A DNA stretch of 43,312 nt, from the NCBI GenBank assembly GCA_963676605.2, contig CAXXSP010000055.1, positions 1 through 43,312 on the forward strand, read 5' to 3'. The position numbers and the translations under genes are program-made. How positions within the stretch are numbered: position 1 is the stretch's first letter; every line of letters begins with the position of its first letter. Of this stretch, positions 15,518 to 23,018 are shown one piece after another. The notes under the pieces are model-generated. The model saw nothing but the letters and a program-made list of their open reading frames with translations. It was not told the DNA's origin and searched no databases. Origin of the DNA: SABI01 sp963676605 (lineage in GTDB: Bacteria; Spirochaetota; Spirochaetia; Sphaerochaetales; Sphaerochaetaceae).

Positions 15518-16126
15518 ATGGCAACTTACGGATATGGACGAGTTAGCACTGAATTACAGGACTACGAGAAGTTTGAGACAGAAATACTTAGATATGCTAA
15601 TTCTCACGAATTGGGGCCTGTTGTTGAATTTGTTGGTGAAAAAGTGAGTGGCACAAAAGATTGGAGACGCCGTAAATTGGGGCAGTTGATAAATGAAACC
15701 TGCAAAGAGGGTGATGTTATAATCGTTCCTGAACTTTCACGACTTGCCCGTTCTATAACGCAGATTTATGCGATTATGGAAACCTGTGTAGAGAGAAATA
15801 TTTCTCTCCATATCGCGAAAGACAATCTTGGTGTTTCCGTGAATGATAGTAGTATTACAGGGAAACTTACACTTGGTATCTGTGCTGTATTTTCTGAATT
15901 TGAAAGGAACATTATATCCCAGAGGACGAAAGAGGCACTTGAAGTTAAGAAAGCGAATGGTGTTAAACTGGGACGCCCGAAAGGGAAGTATACCAGCCAG
16001 TTAGATAAGTATAAGGACGAAATTTTGAAAAAGAAAAATGATGGTTCCACTAACGTTGCGTTGGCTAAACAATATGGAGTGGCAACACAAACTATGGCAA
16101 ACTGGTTGAAAAAGGTGGGATATTAA
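15518..16126 (+). CDS. Serine recombinase (resolvase/invertase type)
   Basis: The 202-residue protein starts at ATG 15518 with AGGAGG upstream. The catalytic Ser lies in GYGRVST (about residue 10), with ELSRLARSITQIY and the E helix SEFERNIISQRTKEAL following. A C-terminal helix-turn-helix (GSTNVALAKQYGVATQTMANWLK) binds DNA. It has the size and layout of small resolvases and plasmid multimer-resolution enzymes, not of large serine integrases, so it probably resolves multimers of the element rather than inserting it. The IS lies 52 bases upstream and probably separates the gene from its native promoter or res site. Confidence 0.9.
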   Translation: MATYGYGRVSTELQDYEKFETEILRYANSHELGPVVEFVGEKVSGTKDWRRRKLGQLINETCKEGDVIIVPELSRLARSITQIYAIMETCVERNISLHIAKDNLGVSVNDSSITGKLTLGICAVFSEFERNIISQRTKEALEVKKANGVKLGRPKGKYTSQLDKYKDEILKKKNDGSTNVALAKQYGVATQTMANWLKKVGY

Positions 16127-16139
16127 AAATAGGATTAGA

Positions 16140-16164
16140 AGCGGGAAGAAACTCCCGCTTTTTC
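16140..16164 (+). terminator. Rho-independent terminator after the serine recombinase
   Basis: AGCGGGA (16140-16146) pairs with TCCCGCT (16153-16159), followed directly by TTTTTC. Confidence 0.85.
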
Positions 16165-16419
16165 TTCGTCTATATTCATAGCGTATATATATCAGGATGA
16201 AACTTCATCAGTTTCTCTTTACGGGAAAGATACTAATGAAGGATGTTCCATCCTGATGTGTAGAGAACGAAAAGAGGTTGAAGTTCATTATTTTATCGGC
16301 ATTTTATAACGAAGGTTCAACCTACCTTTCGTATAATTTCTACATACACAGGAACCGGAAGTAGTCCATCTACTTCCGGTTCCATCTTTATACTGAAATA
16401 AATACTCAAAGGAGGGAAA
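16165..16419 (+). other. Hairpin-rich region before the replication gene; candidate origin
   Basis: No gene is seen. Three inverted repeats lie in 190 bases: ATCAGGATG (16191-16199) with CATCCTGAT about 50 bases later; AGGTTGAA (16275-16282) with TTCAACCT (16316-16323); and a perfect 14-bp hairpin GGAACCGGAAGTAG (16351-16364) and its complement (16370-16383) with a 5-base loop. A TATAAT lies at 16331-16336. A primase-polymerase/helicase gene starts at 16420. Origins of small replicons and phage satellites often lie next to the replication gene, so this is a candidate origin or a regulatory leader. The last hairpin has no T run, so it is not a plain terminator. Confidence 0.45.
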
Positions 16420-18690
16420 ATGAGTATAAGAGATATTACGAATAGAAAAGAGTTCATAGAACACTTTCAGGTAAAGGTTGTTCCCTGTGGCAGAGATAAA
16501 AAACCATATGGAAAATGGAATGAGGCAACAGTAAATCCAATGATTGAGACTGATTGTTATGCCTGTTTTGCGGGAGGAACCCGCTACGAGGACGGGGTAA
16601 TAGTCGTTATTGACTTGGATAGCCATAGCAATAAGGAATGGGAAACAGGGAGGCAGTTCTGGGACAGGCAGTTGCTGGATGATGAGACATTCACGGTTCG
16701 CACCCCGTCAGGAGGAGAACACATATATTTCTTGGCTACGGAAACACAGATTGCCGAAATTGAAGAGATTTCTAGAAGCGGAACGCAGATGGCAGAACAA
16801 GTTGAGATTTTCTGGAATGGGAGACACCTGAATAATGGAGCGTTCTCTATCACCGATATGGGAGAGTATCGCATAGAGAAATGTATTGATTTGGCACCGT
16901 TGCCAGATAGGGTCGTAGGTTTGTTTCGCCTCTATGAGGAGAGCAAGCGGAAGACCGAAAAGACACCAAAAAAGGAAAGTAGTGTCGGTGAATGGGATAA
17001 ATGGGTGATACTGAGAGAATTGCTCTCTATTGCTGATGAAGGCACCTTTGAGGATTATTCTTCTTGGCTTGATTTGATGCTGGCAATGAGAAATAGCGGG
17101 TTCTCTATTGAAGAGGCAAAGAGTGTTTCCTGGGCTAATGAAGAGACGGGGAAAAAGATAGAGAGTATCTGGAATGAACCCCGCTATGGAAATGAGAATG
17201 AGATTGGGTTTGGAAGTATCATTTTCCGGTGGGTTCCGCAGTTTTCCGACAAGAAGTGGAAAGCAGAACGGCTTGAAGAGGTAGTGATAGACGCTACCAT
17301 AGAGAAGTTCAGTTTCTTGAAGAAAATCCGTTTGGGGAGTTCTACGGGTATACTGGACTTGAATAGTGCCAATAAGGTTATGGTGAGAGATTACAAGAAC
17401 ACTCTCGCTTGCTACCAGAGCAAAGAACACCGGATTGATTACCCAAAATATGACAGTAAGAAGGGAGATATTGTCTGGAAGGAAATGAACGGCTTTGACT
17501 TGTGGTGGAAGGAAGCCGAAGCCCTTGAAGGGCTGAAAACTGTTCCTTACAAGCCGATGGGAGAGGTAGAGGAGGCAGGGTTTAACTGGTTCAATGACTG
17601 GGAGGAAGCCCCTGTAAAGGACGGTAGAGGCACACAGGAACACTTCTGGGAACATATACGGGAAAACATCTGTGATGGTGATGAGAGTGTCTTCAACTAC
17701 GTTCAGCACTGGATATGGGATTTGATAGCCAACCCTCAACATAAGAACAACATAGCGTTAGCGATAACCGGAAAACAGGGGAGCGGGAAATCCTCTGTTT
17801 TCAAGGCGCTTCAGATGTGCTTTCACCCTAAGTACTCCGCTACCATTGATAACACGGAACAACTCACCAACCGTTTTGATGGGGATTGGAAATCATCCAT
17901 CCTTGTAGCCGTAGAAGAGGCGTGTTTTGCGGGGGATAGGAGAAGTGGAGTGTGGGGCAAGATGAAAAGTATGATAACTGATACAGAAACCTCTGTGGAA
18001 AGGAAGAATTACGACCGATACAAAACCGTCAGTATGCTTCACTTCATAATCTCCGGTAATGATGCTCATATTGTCCCGAAAGAACGGGGGGATAGGCGTT
18101 ATCTGGTTCTGGAATGTAATGACAACAGATTACAGGATACAGATTTCTTTTCCCGTCTCTTCGGGGAGATGGAGAACGGGGGAGCGAAGAAACTCATAGA
18201 CGAGGCGAAGAGCCACGCAGAAGAGGCGCTATGCTTCCCCTTCCATCGGATGCCAATAACTACCATAGGAGTTCAAAACGTCCGTGAGAGCGCTGATTTC
18301 GTCCTCCAATGGTTGATAGAGCAGATAGAGAGTTTTGCTGGGGATGATGACAGCATCTTCACCCCGCTATCCAATGGGGATATAGCAATAAGAACAAAGG
18401 ATGTTCTCTCCCGAATGAAAGAGGATGGGAATACCGGAAAATTCAGCAGTATCACATTGGGGAAGAAACTGAAAACCTATTTCGGGATGGAACCGAAGCA
18501 GATGAAGATAGATGGGCGGAACTCTAATGGGTTCCGGTTCAGCGGGGTGGATGAGGTGAAGCAGAGGATACGGGAGAATTATTTTGGAGGGCACAACCCT
18601 TTCAGCGAACACCCCGCAAAGGAAGAGGATGATTTTCAAACCGAGGAAGGGCAGTATTTGTCTGGATTAGAAGAGAAATCAGCAAGTTGA
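16420..18690 (+). CDS. Primase-polymerase fused to a D5/SF3-like helicase
   Basis: The 756-residue protein begins with an archaeo-eukaryotic primase-type domain: VIVVIDLDSHS with metal-binding Asp65/Asp67, and TPSGGEHIYF (about 95-104) supplying the second motif. A linker with a PriCT-like segment follows. The C-terminal part is a helicase related to phage D5/DUF5906 proteins: Walker A ITGKQGSGKSS (about 449-459), ILVAVEEACF (Walker B, about 494) and IISGNDAH (sensor, about 544). It would prime and unwind DNA for autonomous replication of the excised element, and is the clearest evidence that the island is a replicon. AGGAGG precedes ATG 16420. A hairpin-rich region lies just upstream. Confidence 0.9.
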   Translation: MSIRDITNRKEFIEHFQVKVVPCGRDKKPYGKWNEATVNPMIETDCYACFAGGTRYEDGVIVVIDLDSHSNKEWETGRQFWDRQLLDDETFTVRTPSGGEHIYFLATETQIAEIEEISRSGTQMAEQVEIFWNGRHLNNGAFSITDMGEYRIEKCIDLAPLPDRVVGLFRLYEESKRKTEKTPKKESSVGEWDKWVILRELLSIADEGTFEDYSSWLDLMLAMRNSGFSIEEAKSVSWANEETGKKIESIWNEPRYGNENEIGFGSIIFRWVPQFSDKKWKAERLEEVVIDATIEKFSFLKKIRLGSSTGILDLNSANKVMVRDYKNTLACYQSKEHRIDYPKYDSKKGDIVWKEMNGFDLWWKEAEALEGLKTVPYKPMGEVEEAGFNWFNDWEEAPVKDGRGTQEHFWEHIRENICDGDESVFNYVQHWIWDLIANPQHKNNIALAITGKQGSGKSSVFKALQMCFHPKYSATIDNTEQLTNRFDGDWKSSILVAVEEACFAGDRRSGVWGKMKSMITDTETSVERKNYDRYKTVSMLHFIISGNDAHIVPKERGDRRYLVLECNDNRLQDTDFFSRLFGEMENGGAKKLIDEAKSHAEEALCFPFHRMPITTIGVQNVRESADFVLQWLIEQIESFAGDDDSIFTPLSNGDIAIRTKDVLSRMKEDGNTGKFSSITLGKKLKTYFGMEPKQMKIDGRNSNGFRFSGVDEVKQRIRENYFGGHNPFSEHPAKEEDDFQTEEGQYLSGLEEKSAS

Positions 18691-18794
18691 AGGTAGAGGT
18701 AGAGGAAGTAGAGGAATAAAAACCAGTAAGAGAAAAGTATTTCTTTTTCTTTTAGGGAGTTAAAATAGAAGCTCTACCCTCTACCCTCTACCTT
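18691..18794 (+). repeat. Tandem GGTAGA repeats forming an imperfect inverted repeat
   Basis: Directly after the primase stop lie short tandem repeats AGGTAGAGGTAGAGGA (18691-18706). Their complement CTCTACCCTCTACCCTCTACC lies at 18772-18792. The arms can pair over about 20 bases with a few mismatches around an AT-rich loop of about 55 bases. It precedes the ribosome-binding site of the last island gene. Role unknown. Confidence 0.5.
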
Positions 18795-18817
18795 GCGAAA
18801 AAGGAAGGAGCGTAAAA

Positions 18818-19180
18818 ATGATAATAGAAGTAATAACAAGGAATACAGAGACAGGAGAGAAGAGAACGGTGAAGACAATCACCAATAATGGAGTTTTAGA
18901 GCATTACCTCTCTATGGAAAAAGGGGTATTGGAACACGGAACCAATAAGTTGATGAAAATGAAGGATGTTTTCACGCTTGCGGGCTATGCGGCATTGTAT
19001 CTACACCACTACAAGGAACCACCTTCAAAGAGTTCAACTGGTATCACTGATACTGATACCAGACGGCGTATTGATGAAATGAGAACCACAAAAGAACACG
19101 CTCAATACACTCTCTCCATTGCCGCCTATTTACAGGTGTTTTATGCGGGTTCTACACAGGTGGCGTTGAGGGTGAAATGA
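18818..19180 (+). CDS. Island protein of unknown function
   Basis: A 120-residue protein with AAGGAG 8 bases before ATG 18818. It starts MIIEVITRNTETGEKRTVKT, a beta-hairpin-like stretch, followed by a helical region with AGYAALYLHHYKEPP, a Thr/Asp linker (TGITDTDTRRR) and a C-terminal helix HAQYTLSIAAYLQVFYAG. There is no convincing transmembrane segment. It is the last gene of the island and probably belongs with the replication gene. No family recognised. Confidence 0.6.
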   Translation: MIIEVITRNTETGEKRTVKTITNNGVLEHYLSMEKGVLEHGTNKLMKMKDVFTLAGYAALYLHHYKEPPSKSSTGITDTDTRRRIDEMRTTKEHAQYTLSIAAYLQVFYAGSTQVALRVK

Positions 19181-19203
19181 GGATTAGTAGCAGAAAAAAT
19201 CTA

Positions 19204-19224
19204 TGTCTCGCTATTGTCTCGCTA
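19204..19224 (+). repeat. Candidate integrase arm-type sites, right end
   Basis: Two copies of TGTCTCGCTA (19204-19213 and 19215-19224), one base apart, match the decamer at 7784-7793. They lie about 100 bases from attR, in the non-coding end of the island. Confidence 0.45.
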
Positions 19225-19315
19225 TAAAAAAATCAAGATTTTGAAAAAATGATAAAAATGGAAATTTTATTTTGTTGTATAGAAATGAAATGAAAAACAC
19301 AAAAAGTACTAACTC

Positions 19316-19363
19316 CAGCCTTCTAAGCTGTGGGTCAGAGGTTCGAATCCTCTTTGGCGTAAA
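19316..19363 (+). repeat. attR-like repeat: displaced 3' half of tRNA-Arg
   Basis: Right copy of the repeat. It forms its own complete T arm (AGAGG, TTCGAAT, CCTCT) and ends TTGGCGTAAA like the intact gene. It has no 5' half, so it is not a functional tRNA. A separate terminator follows at 19366, fitting a displaced original tRNA end. Confidence 0.85.
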
Positions 19364-19365
19364 TT

Positions 19366-19420
19366 AAGTCCATTCTGTATAAAGTTTTAATAAGCTTTAT
19401 AGGGGATGGACTTTTTTTTT
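19366..19420 (+). terminator. Terminator beyond attR
   Basis: Nested stems: AAGTCCAT (19366-19373) with ATGGACTT (19406-19413), and TATAAAG (19378-19384) with CTTTATA (19395-19401), followed by a T run to 19420. It lies 3 bases beyond the displaced tRNA half, so it is probably the original terminator of the host tRNA-Arg gene. Confidence 0.8.
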
Positions 19421-19444
19421 ATCTTTTCTGTGGATTACTAACTC

Positions 19445-19473
19445 TTGACGATACTAACTTTATGGATTAGTAT
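19445..19473 (+). promoter_or_regulatory. higBA promoter with overlapping palindrome
   Basis: TTGACG (19445-19450) and TAGTAT (19468-19473) have a 17-base spacer. The inverted repeat ATACTAA (19451-19457)/TTAGTAT (19467-19473) lies between and over the -10 box, as expected for an operator bound by the HigA antitoxin. The higB start codon follows at 19480. Confidence 0.6.
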
Positions 19474-19560
19474 TAGTCTATGATCATTGGTTTTGCATCT
19501 AAGGACACAGAGAAGATTTGGCGAGGCGTGCAGTCCAGGAAGCTCCCACAGGAGATTCAA

Positions 19561-20827
19561 TTATGATGAGCCCATTGAGCTGAACCATTTCCCGAAATAA
19601 ATAAGGTGGACTATACTACAAGGAGTAGGGAGTCCATATGAGAAAGAAATTCGATGAAGAATTCAAAGCCAAAGTTGCTCTGGAAGCAGTAAAAGAAGAA
19701 ATGACTCTGGCTGAGCTGGCAGAAAAGTATGAGGTTCATCCGAACCAGATCAGTGCATGGAAGAAACAGCTTATCGAGAAGTCTGCAGAGCTCTTCGTCA
19801 GGAAGAACAAGAAAGATGAAGAGTACAACAGGCTCAAAAAGGAGAAGCAAGAACTGTTTCGTCAGCTTGGAGAATCCAACTACGAGAAGGAATTTCTAAA
19901 AAAAAAGTATCGTCAGCTGTACGGGAAAGATCCAGACTGATCGATAAAAATGAAGAAAAGCTATCTGTAAGGAGGCAATGTAGGCTTCTGGATGTACCAC
20001 GCAGCAATGTTTATTACAAGAAGAAATCTAAACCTGAGTTACACGCAGAGCATAAACAGAAAGTGTTAGATCTTCATACGAAGATTCCTTTCTATGGATA
20101 TCGGAAGCTTCATAGGGAACTGAAAAAGGAATACAAGGTCATTCTTACAAAGAAACAGATGCGACGCCTGATGCGAAAACTGAAGATCAAAGGCATACGA
20201 CCGAAGAAGAATACCAGCGTGAAGCATCCTGAGCATCCAATCTATCCATACCTGTTGAATGGAAAGGTGATCAGGTATCCTAATCAGGTCTGGAGTACTG
20301 ATCTGACCTACATCAAGCTGCCAGGAATCGGATATGTCTATCTGGTGGCAATCATCGATATCTACAGCAGGAAGGTTCTTTCCTGGAAGATATCGAACAG
20401 TATGGATGCAGGATTCTGTGAAGAAGCGCTGAAAGAAGCCTTAGCGATCCACGGATCACCTGCTATTTTCAATACGGACCAGGGGAGTCAGTTTACTTCC
20501 TATGGTTTCATTCAGATCCTTCAAGAGCATCACATACAGATCAGTATGGATGGTCAGGGCAGATGGAAAGATAACATCTATATCGAACGCCTGTGGCGTA
20601 CGGTGAAATACGAAGATATTTATCTTCAGGGCTACGAAGATCTCCGTTCATTAAAGAAAGGAGTGAGAGAATATTTCAGGTTTTACAATCAGGACCGGTT
20701 CCACCAGTCACTGGATTATGAAACACCGAACATGCGGTATGAATCCTTCCAGGAAGGATATGCTGCAGCGTCCTGAGTCCACCTTAAATTTCTCCGGATT
20801 TGGTATTGATTTCAGGGCCCATCATAA
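19561..20827 (+). mobile_element. IS3-family insertion sequence inside higB
   Basis: The inserted segment has 52-bp imperfect terminal inverted repeats (19561-19612 and 20776-20827). The outer 13 bases (TTATGATG-R-GCCC) differ once and the inner 11 bases TAAGGTGGACT are identical; the middle is weakly matched. It encodes OrfA and OrfB of an IS3-type transposase. A clear target duplication is not visible: one extra A (20828) remains next to the right end. The usual IS3 boundary would be the inner TGGACT/AGTCCA, so an IS sitting in an older small element with its own ends is an alternative. Confidence 0.75.
19638..20776 (+). CDS. IS3-family transposase OrfAB (programmed -1 frameshift)
   Basis: OrfA (19638-19940, 100 residues) starts MRKKFDEEFKAKVALEAVKE and has a helix-turn-helix (TLAELAEKYEVHPNQISAWKKQ) and a leucine-zipper-like helix. 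OrfB is in the -1 frame and open from about 19905 to 20776; it contains the RNase H-like DDE core: WSTDLTYIKLPG, FNTDQGSQFTS and DNIYIERLWRTVKYE. A run of nine A (around 19898-19906), reading A-AAA-AAG, is the likely slippery site producing the fused OrfAB transposase, as in other IS3 members. Both frames are otherwise intact, so the element may be active. Confidence 0.88.
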
Positions 20828-21040
20828 ATATACTGCTCGACGGAAGCTCAGGATGCTGAACAATGCTCAGAGTATTGAGGATTTAAAGATTCCGCCTAGC
20901 AACAGGTTGGAAATGCTGAAAGGGAACCGGAAGGGAGAATTCAGTATTCGGATTAATGTTCAATGGAGAATATGCTTTACGTGGGCACATGGCAACTGTG
21001 ATCACGTCGAAATAGTGGATTATCACTGAGGAGGTGATTT

Positions 21041-21331
21041 ATGAGTACATTACCGAATATACATCCAGGAGAAGTCCTGTTGGAAGAGTTTCTGAAACCT
21101 CTCGGGATCAGTGCTTATAAACTTTCGAAGGATCTCCTGATACCTCAAACCCGTGTTTCTCTCATTTTAAAAGGAAAGAGGCGCATCACAGCAGATACCG
21201 CATTACGTCTATCGGAGTATTTTGGTACTTCTCCCCAGTTCTGGCTGGGTCTTCAGGATGACTATGATATCGAGGAAGAGAAAATTCGACTGGAAAAAGA
21301 ACTTGCCTCCATCCCAAGGATTACAGCGTAG
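21041..21331 (+). CDS. higA: HigA-family antitoxin
   Basis: The 96-residue protein has the HigA signature NIHPGEVLLEEFLKPLGISA followed by a Cro/C1-type helix-turn-helix (YKLSKDLLIPQTRVSLILKGKRRITADTALRLSEYFGTSPQFWLGLQ). GAGGTGATTT precedes ATG 21041. It lies 11 bases after the disrupted higB, in the toxin-first order typical of higBA. It would neutralise HigB and repress the operon at the palindrome around 19451-19473. With the toxin broken it is an orphan antitoxin; read-through from the IS might still express it. Confidence 0.9.
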   Translation: MSTLPNIHPGEVLLEEFLKPLGISAYKLSKDLLIPQTRVSLILKGKRRITADTALRLSEYFGTSPQFWLGLQDDYDIEEEKIRLEKELASIPRITA

Positions 21332-21343
21332 TTCGGCCGTTTT

Positions 21344-21661
21344 TCATTCGGCTTCATATATCTTTTTTCCTTCATGAAGAATCCTATACTGCAACGTTGA
21401 TTTATATTGAGCCCGCCTTTTAAATTCTTCTTTCGTGTAGACCAGAATATCAACGGGAACTCCGACTTCCCATAATATATTGTTGGCAAGTCTCATCCTC
21501 TCGATCATTGAGAGTTCAGAAGAATCAAGGATGACAGCAAAATCAATATCACTTTCACTATCGGGAGTTCCCCACACATAAGAGCCGAACAAGAAAATTT
21601 CACGGGGCTGATACACCTGGATCAGATATTCTTTTATAGTCTCTATGGTCTCTTCGGTCAT
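21344..21661 (-). CDS. MNT-type minimal nucleotidyltransferase
   Basis: The 105-residue protein carries the nucleotidyltransferase motif FLFGSYVWGTPDSESDID (GS at 26-27, Asp38/Asp40) and a third Asp in VDILVY (about 71). It matches the MntA antitoxins of HEPN/MNT systems, which AMPylate their HEPN toxin. No HEPN gene is found beside it, so it appears to be a solitary remnant or to act on a toxin encoded elsewhere. It converges with higA (13 bases between stops). A second MNT gene lies about 500 bases away. Confidence 0.85.
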   Translation of the reverse strand: MTEETIETIKEYLIQVYQPREIFLFGSYVWGTPDSESDIDFAVILDSSELSMIERMRLANNILWEVGVPVDILVYTKEEFKRRAQYKSTLQYRILHEGKKIYEAE

Positions 21662-21745
21662 GTTAGTACCCTTCTCATCTCACTCCTCATCATAAGGAAT
21701 CCATTCTTTCATTCTTATGAAAGTAGTCAAAGACGATGAAGCCCC

Positions 21746-22034
21746 TACTCATCTCTGAAAGGGAATGGAGTAATATGAAATTCCTTTTGTTCTGCTTCCC
21801 ATATATCCAATGCCCGTTGCATCCCTGACCAGCTCTGCGAAGATGTCTGGGTTGCACGAGCTATCCTTACTGCCATTTCAGGGCTTAAAGAAATCTTTTC
21901 ATTGATGAGCGCTGAGAGGTTTTTCCGGGAAAAATCGAGTCGGGAAGCGGCCTCTGTAATACTAGATGAAGCGGTCTCAGGACTTCCTCTCTTAATAATG
22001 CACCCGGATGGGTAGGTTTTCTAGATGGTACCAT
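21746..22034 (-). pseudogene. Second HigA-type antitoxin, frameshifted
   Basis: From ATG 22034 (GGAGG upstream) the minus strand reads MVPSRKPTHPGALLREEVLRPLHL, the HigA start. After one frame change near 21965 it continues SITEAASRLDFSRKNLSALINEKISLSPEMAVRIARATQTSSQSW and so on, ending PFPFRDE at 21746. All family features are present, including HPG-x-LLREE-x-L-x-PL and a helix-turn-helix. A single base change in length breaks it. No toxin gene is recognisable next to it. It differs clearly in sequence from the intact HigA at 21041, so it is not a recent copy. Confidence 0.75.
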
Positions 22035-22135
22035 GTATTACCTCCCTGAAGAATACTAGATCCTTCGTTCGTCGGCTTCTTCACTTGCATGTCATCCAAG
22101 TGATTGATTTCATGGGATCATTACATCCTTCTCGG

Positions 22136-22438
22136 TCATAAATCTTTTCCATATTCCACAATCTCCGCTTCCATGGTAAGGGGGAATCCAGCACGTTCAT
22201 TGAAAGTATCACTATCGTACACAAGGATATCAAGAGGCTTTCTCAGTATCGGATATATTTCTTCCCTGATATCCCTGCTTATCTCTATCAGTCGTTGCTG
22301 GGGATGGGGCAGGATGATACATAGATCAATATCACTCTCTTCAGAGGCCATTCCTCTCGCCCAGGATCCGAACAGCAGTATCCTGGCATCACGATAATGA
22401 GATCTGATTGCTCTGGCAGCCTCATCCAGTGGACTCAT
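22136..22438 (-). CDS. MNT-type minimal nucleotidyltransferase
   Basis: The 100-residue protein has the motif LLFGSWARGMASEESDID (GS at 24-25, Asp36/Asp38) and LDILVY, as in MntA antitoxins. Its ATG overlaps the stop of a 30-residue open fragment (22435-22527) by an ATGA junction. That is the arrangement of coupled HEPN-MNT pairs, but the fragment is too short to be a HEPN toxin. Probably a leftover of a decayed toxin-antitoxin module. It is distinct from the MNT at 21344. Confidence 0.83.
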   Translation of the reverse strand: MSPLDEAARAIRSHYRDARILLFGSWARGMASEESDIDLCIILPHPQQRLIEISRDIREEIYPILRKPLDILVYDSDTFNERAGFPLTMEAEIVEYGKDL

Positions 22439-23018
22439 ATGAACCTCACTCCTGTCGTAGCCCTGAGAGCTCTATCAATCAACTCTCTCATCACCTCCAT
22501 GTTATACCAAGATTGATTCCAATTCACCAATTTTACACGATATTAGATTTTTCTGAGCCACGAATGTCCAATAAACCGCATATTTCATGTTTCAAGCATT
22601 TCCCTAATGTCCTTCAAAACTTCCTCGTCTGAGAGTAGCTCTCCGTTATTCCTTGCCGTTTTTTCTGATGCATACGGGTTCCGTGCATTGGTGGCAGAAT
22701 TCAGACATCTCATGATATCTATTAGGCAGGTCAGCGCTTGGTCAAAGCATTGGCGTGTATCACTCTTCCAAGAATACTATATCGTACCTGTGGTATAGTC
22801 TCCAGTGTACATGCGAATGGAGCAGGGAGGAGTCTTTGTTGCAGCAAATTATACGTTTCTGTAGATGAAAGGTTTTCGGGCGGAAAACTGTCTCCTCTGT
22901 AAATAACTGATCTTGCTTCCTCTCTGCATCCTGTTTCACCTGATCTGCAATCTATGATAGACTTTGTCGTAGATCTGTATAGGGGAGTGTCTTTCTCCTA
23001 TACATTATGGAGAGCCTG
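22439..23018. other. Region without an intact gene: gene remnants and a leader hairpin
   Basis: On the minus strand two short open fragments are visible. One at 22435-22527 reads NWNQSWYNMEVMRELIDRAL. One of about 60 residues ends at 22585 and includes LSDEEVLKDIREMLET. They look like decayed coding sequence upstream of the MNT gene, but the family is not recognisable. On the plus strand GTATAGGGGAG (22977-22987) can pair with CTCCTATAC (22995-23003) just before the next gene. Nothing else is seen. Confidence 0.4.

Larger units (their letters stand above)
7656..19363 (+). mobile_element. Integrative element in tRNA-Arg (about 11.7 kb)
   Basis: The element is bounded by a 48-nt imperfect direct repeat of the tRNA-Arg 3' half (7656-7703 and 19316-19363; 41 of 48 identical). 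A tyrosine integrase reads away from the intact tRNA at the left end. Composition is clearly more AT-rich than the flanks. Contents in order: integrase, three small unknown genes, a DUF4236 protein, a voltage-gated K+ channel, an IS1634-like insertion, a serine recombinase, a primase-polymerase/helicase and one unknown gene. There are no capsid, portal, terminase or conjugation genes, so it resembles an integrative plasmid or a phage satellite. Without the IS it would be about 9.6 kb. Mobility is not shown. Confidence 0.85.
19480..21029 (+). pseudogene. higB: HigB/RelE-type toxin, interrupted by an IS3-family element
   Basis: The N-terminal part is at 19480-19560 (MIIGFASKDTEKIWRGVQSR, then KLPQEIQ) and the rest at 20829-21029, beginning YTARRKLRMLNNAQSIEDLK and ending HVEIVDYH. 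Removing the 1268 bases between them restores one frame of 93 residues with the normal HigB sequence, IQ-x2-A-x-RKL, so the insertion is the only visible lesion. HigB toxins are ribosome-dependent mRNA interferases of the RelE fold; the surviving C-terminal half keeps RINVQWRICF and VEIVDYH. The toxin is presumably inactive. The antitoxin gene follows after 11 bases and is intact. An alternative start for the 3' fragment exists but would lack the first third of the fold. Confidence 0.85.

Noticed and set aside
16708..17742. Minus-strand open frame of 344 codons opposite the primase gene
   Set aside because: Shadow of the primase-polymerase frame; no ribosome-binding site or motif, and the coding strand carries all catalytic motifs.
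19204..19224. Short tandem repeats as a CRISPR array
   Set aside because: Only two 10-base units one base apart, without spacers or cas genes.
22585..22790. Minus-strand fragment of about 60 residues as a HEPN toxin
   Set aside because: No R-x4-6-H motif and no similarity to HEPN helices that I can see; start unclear.
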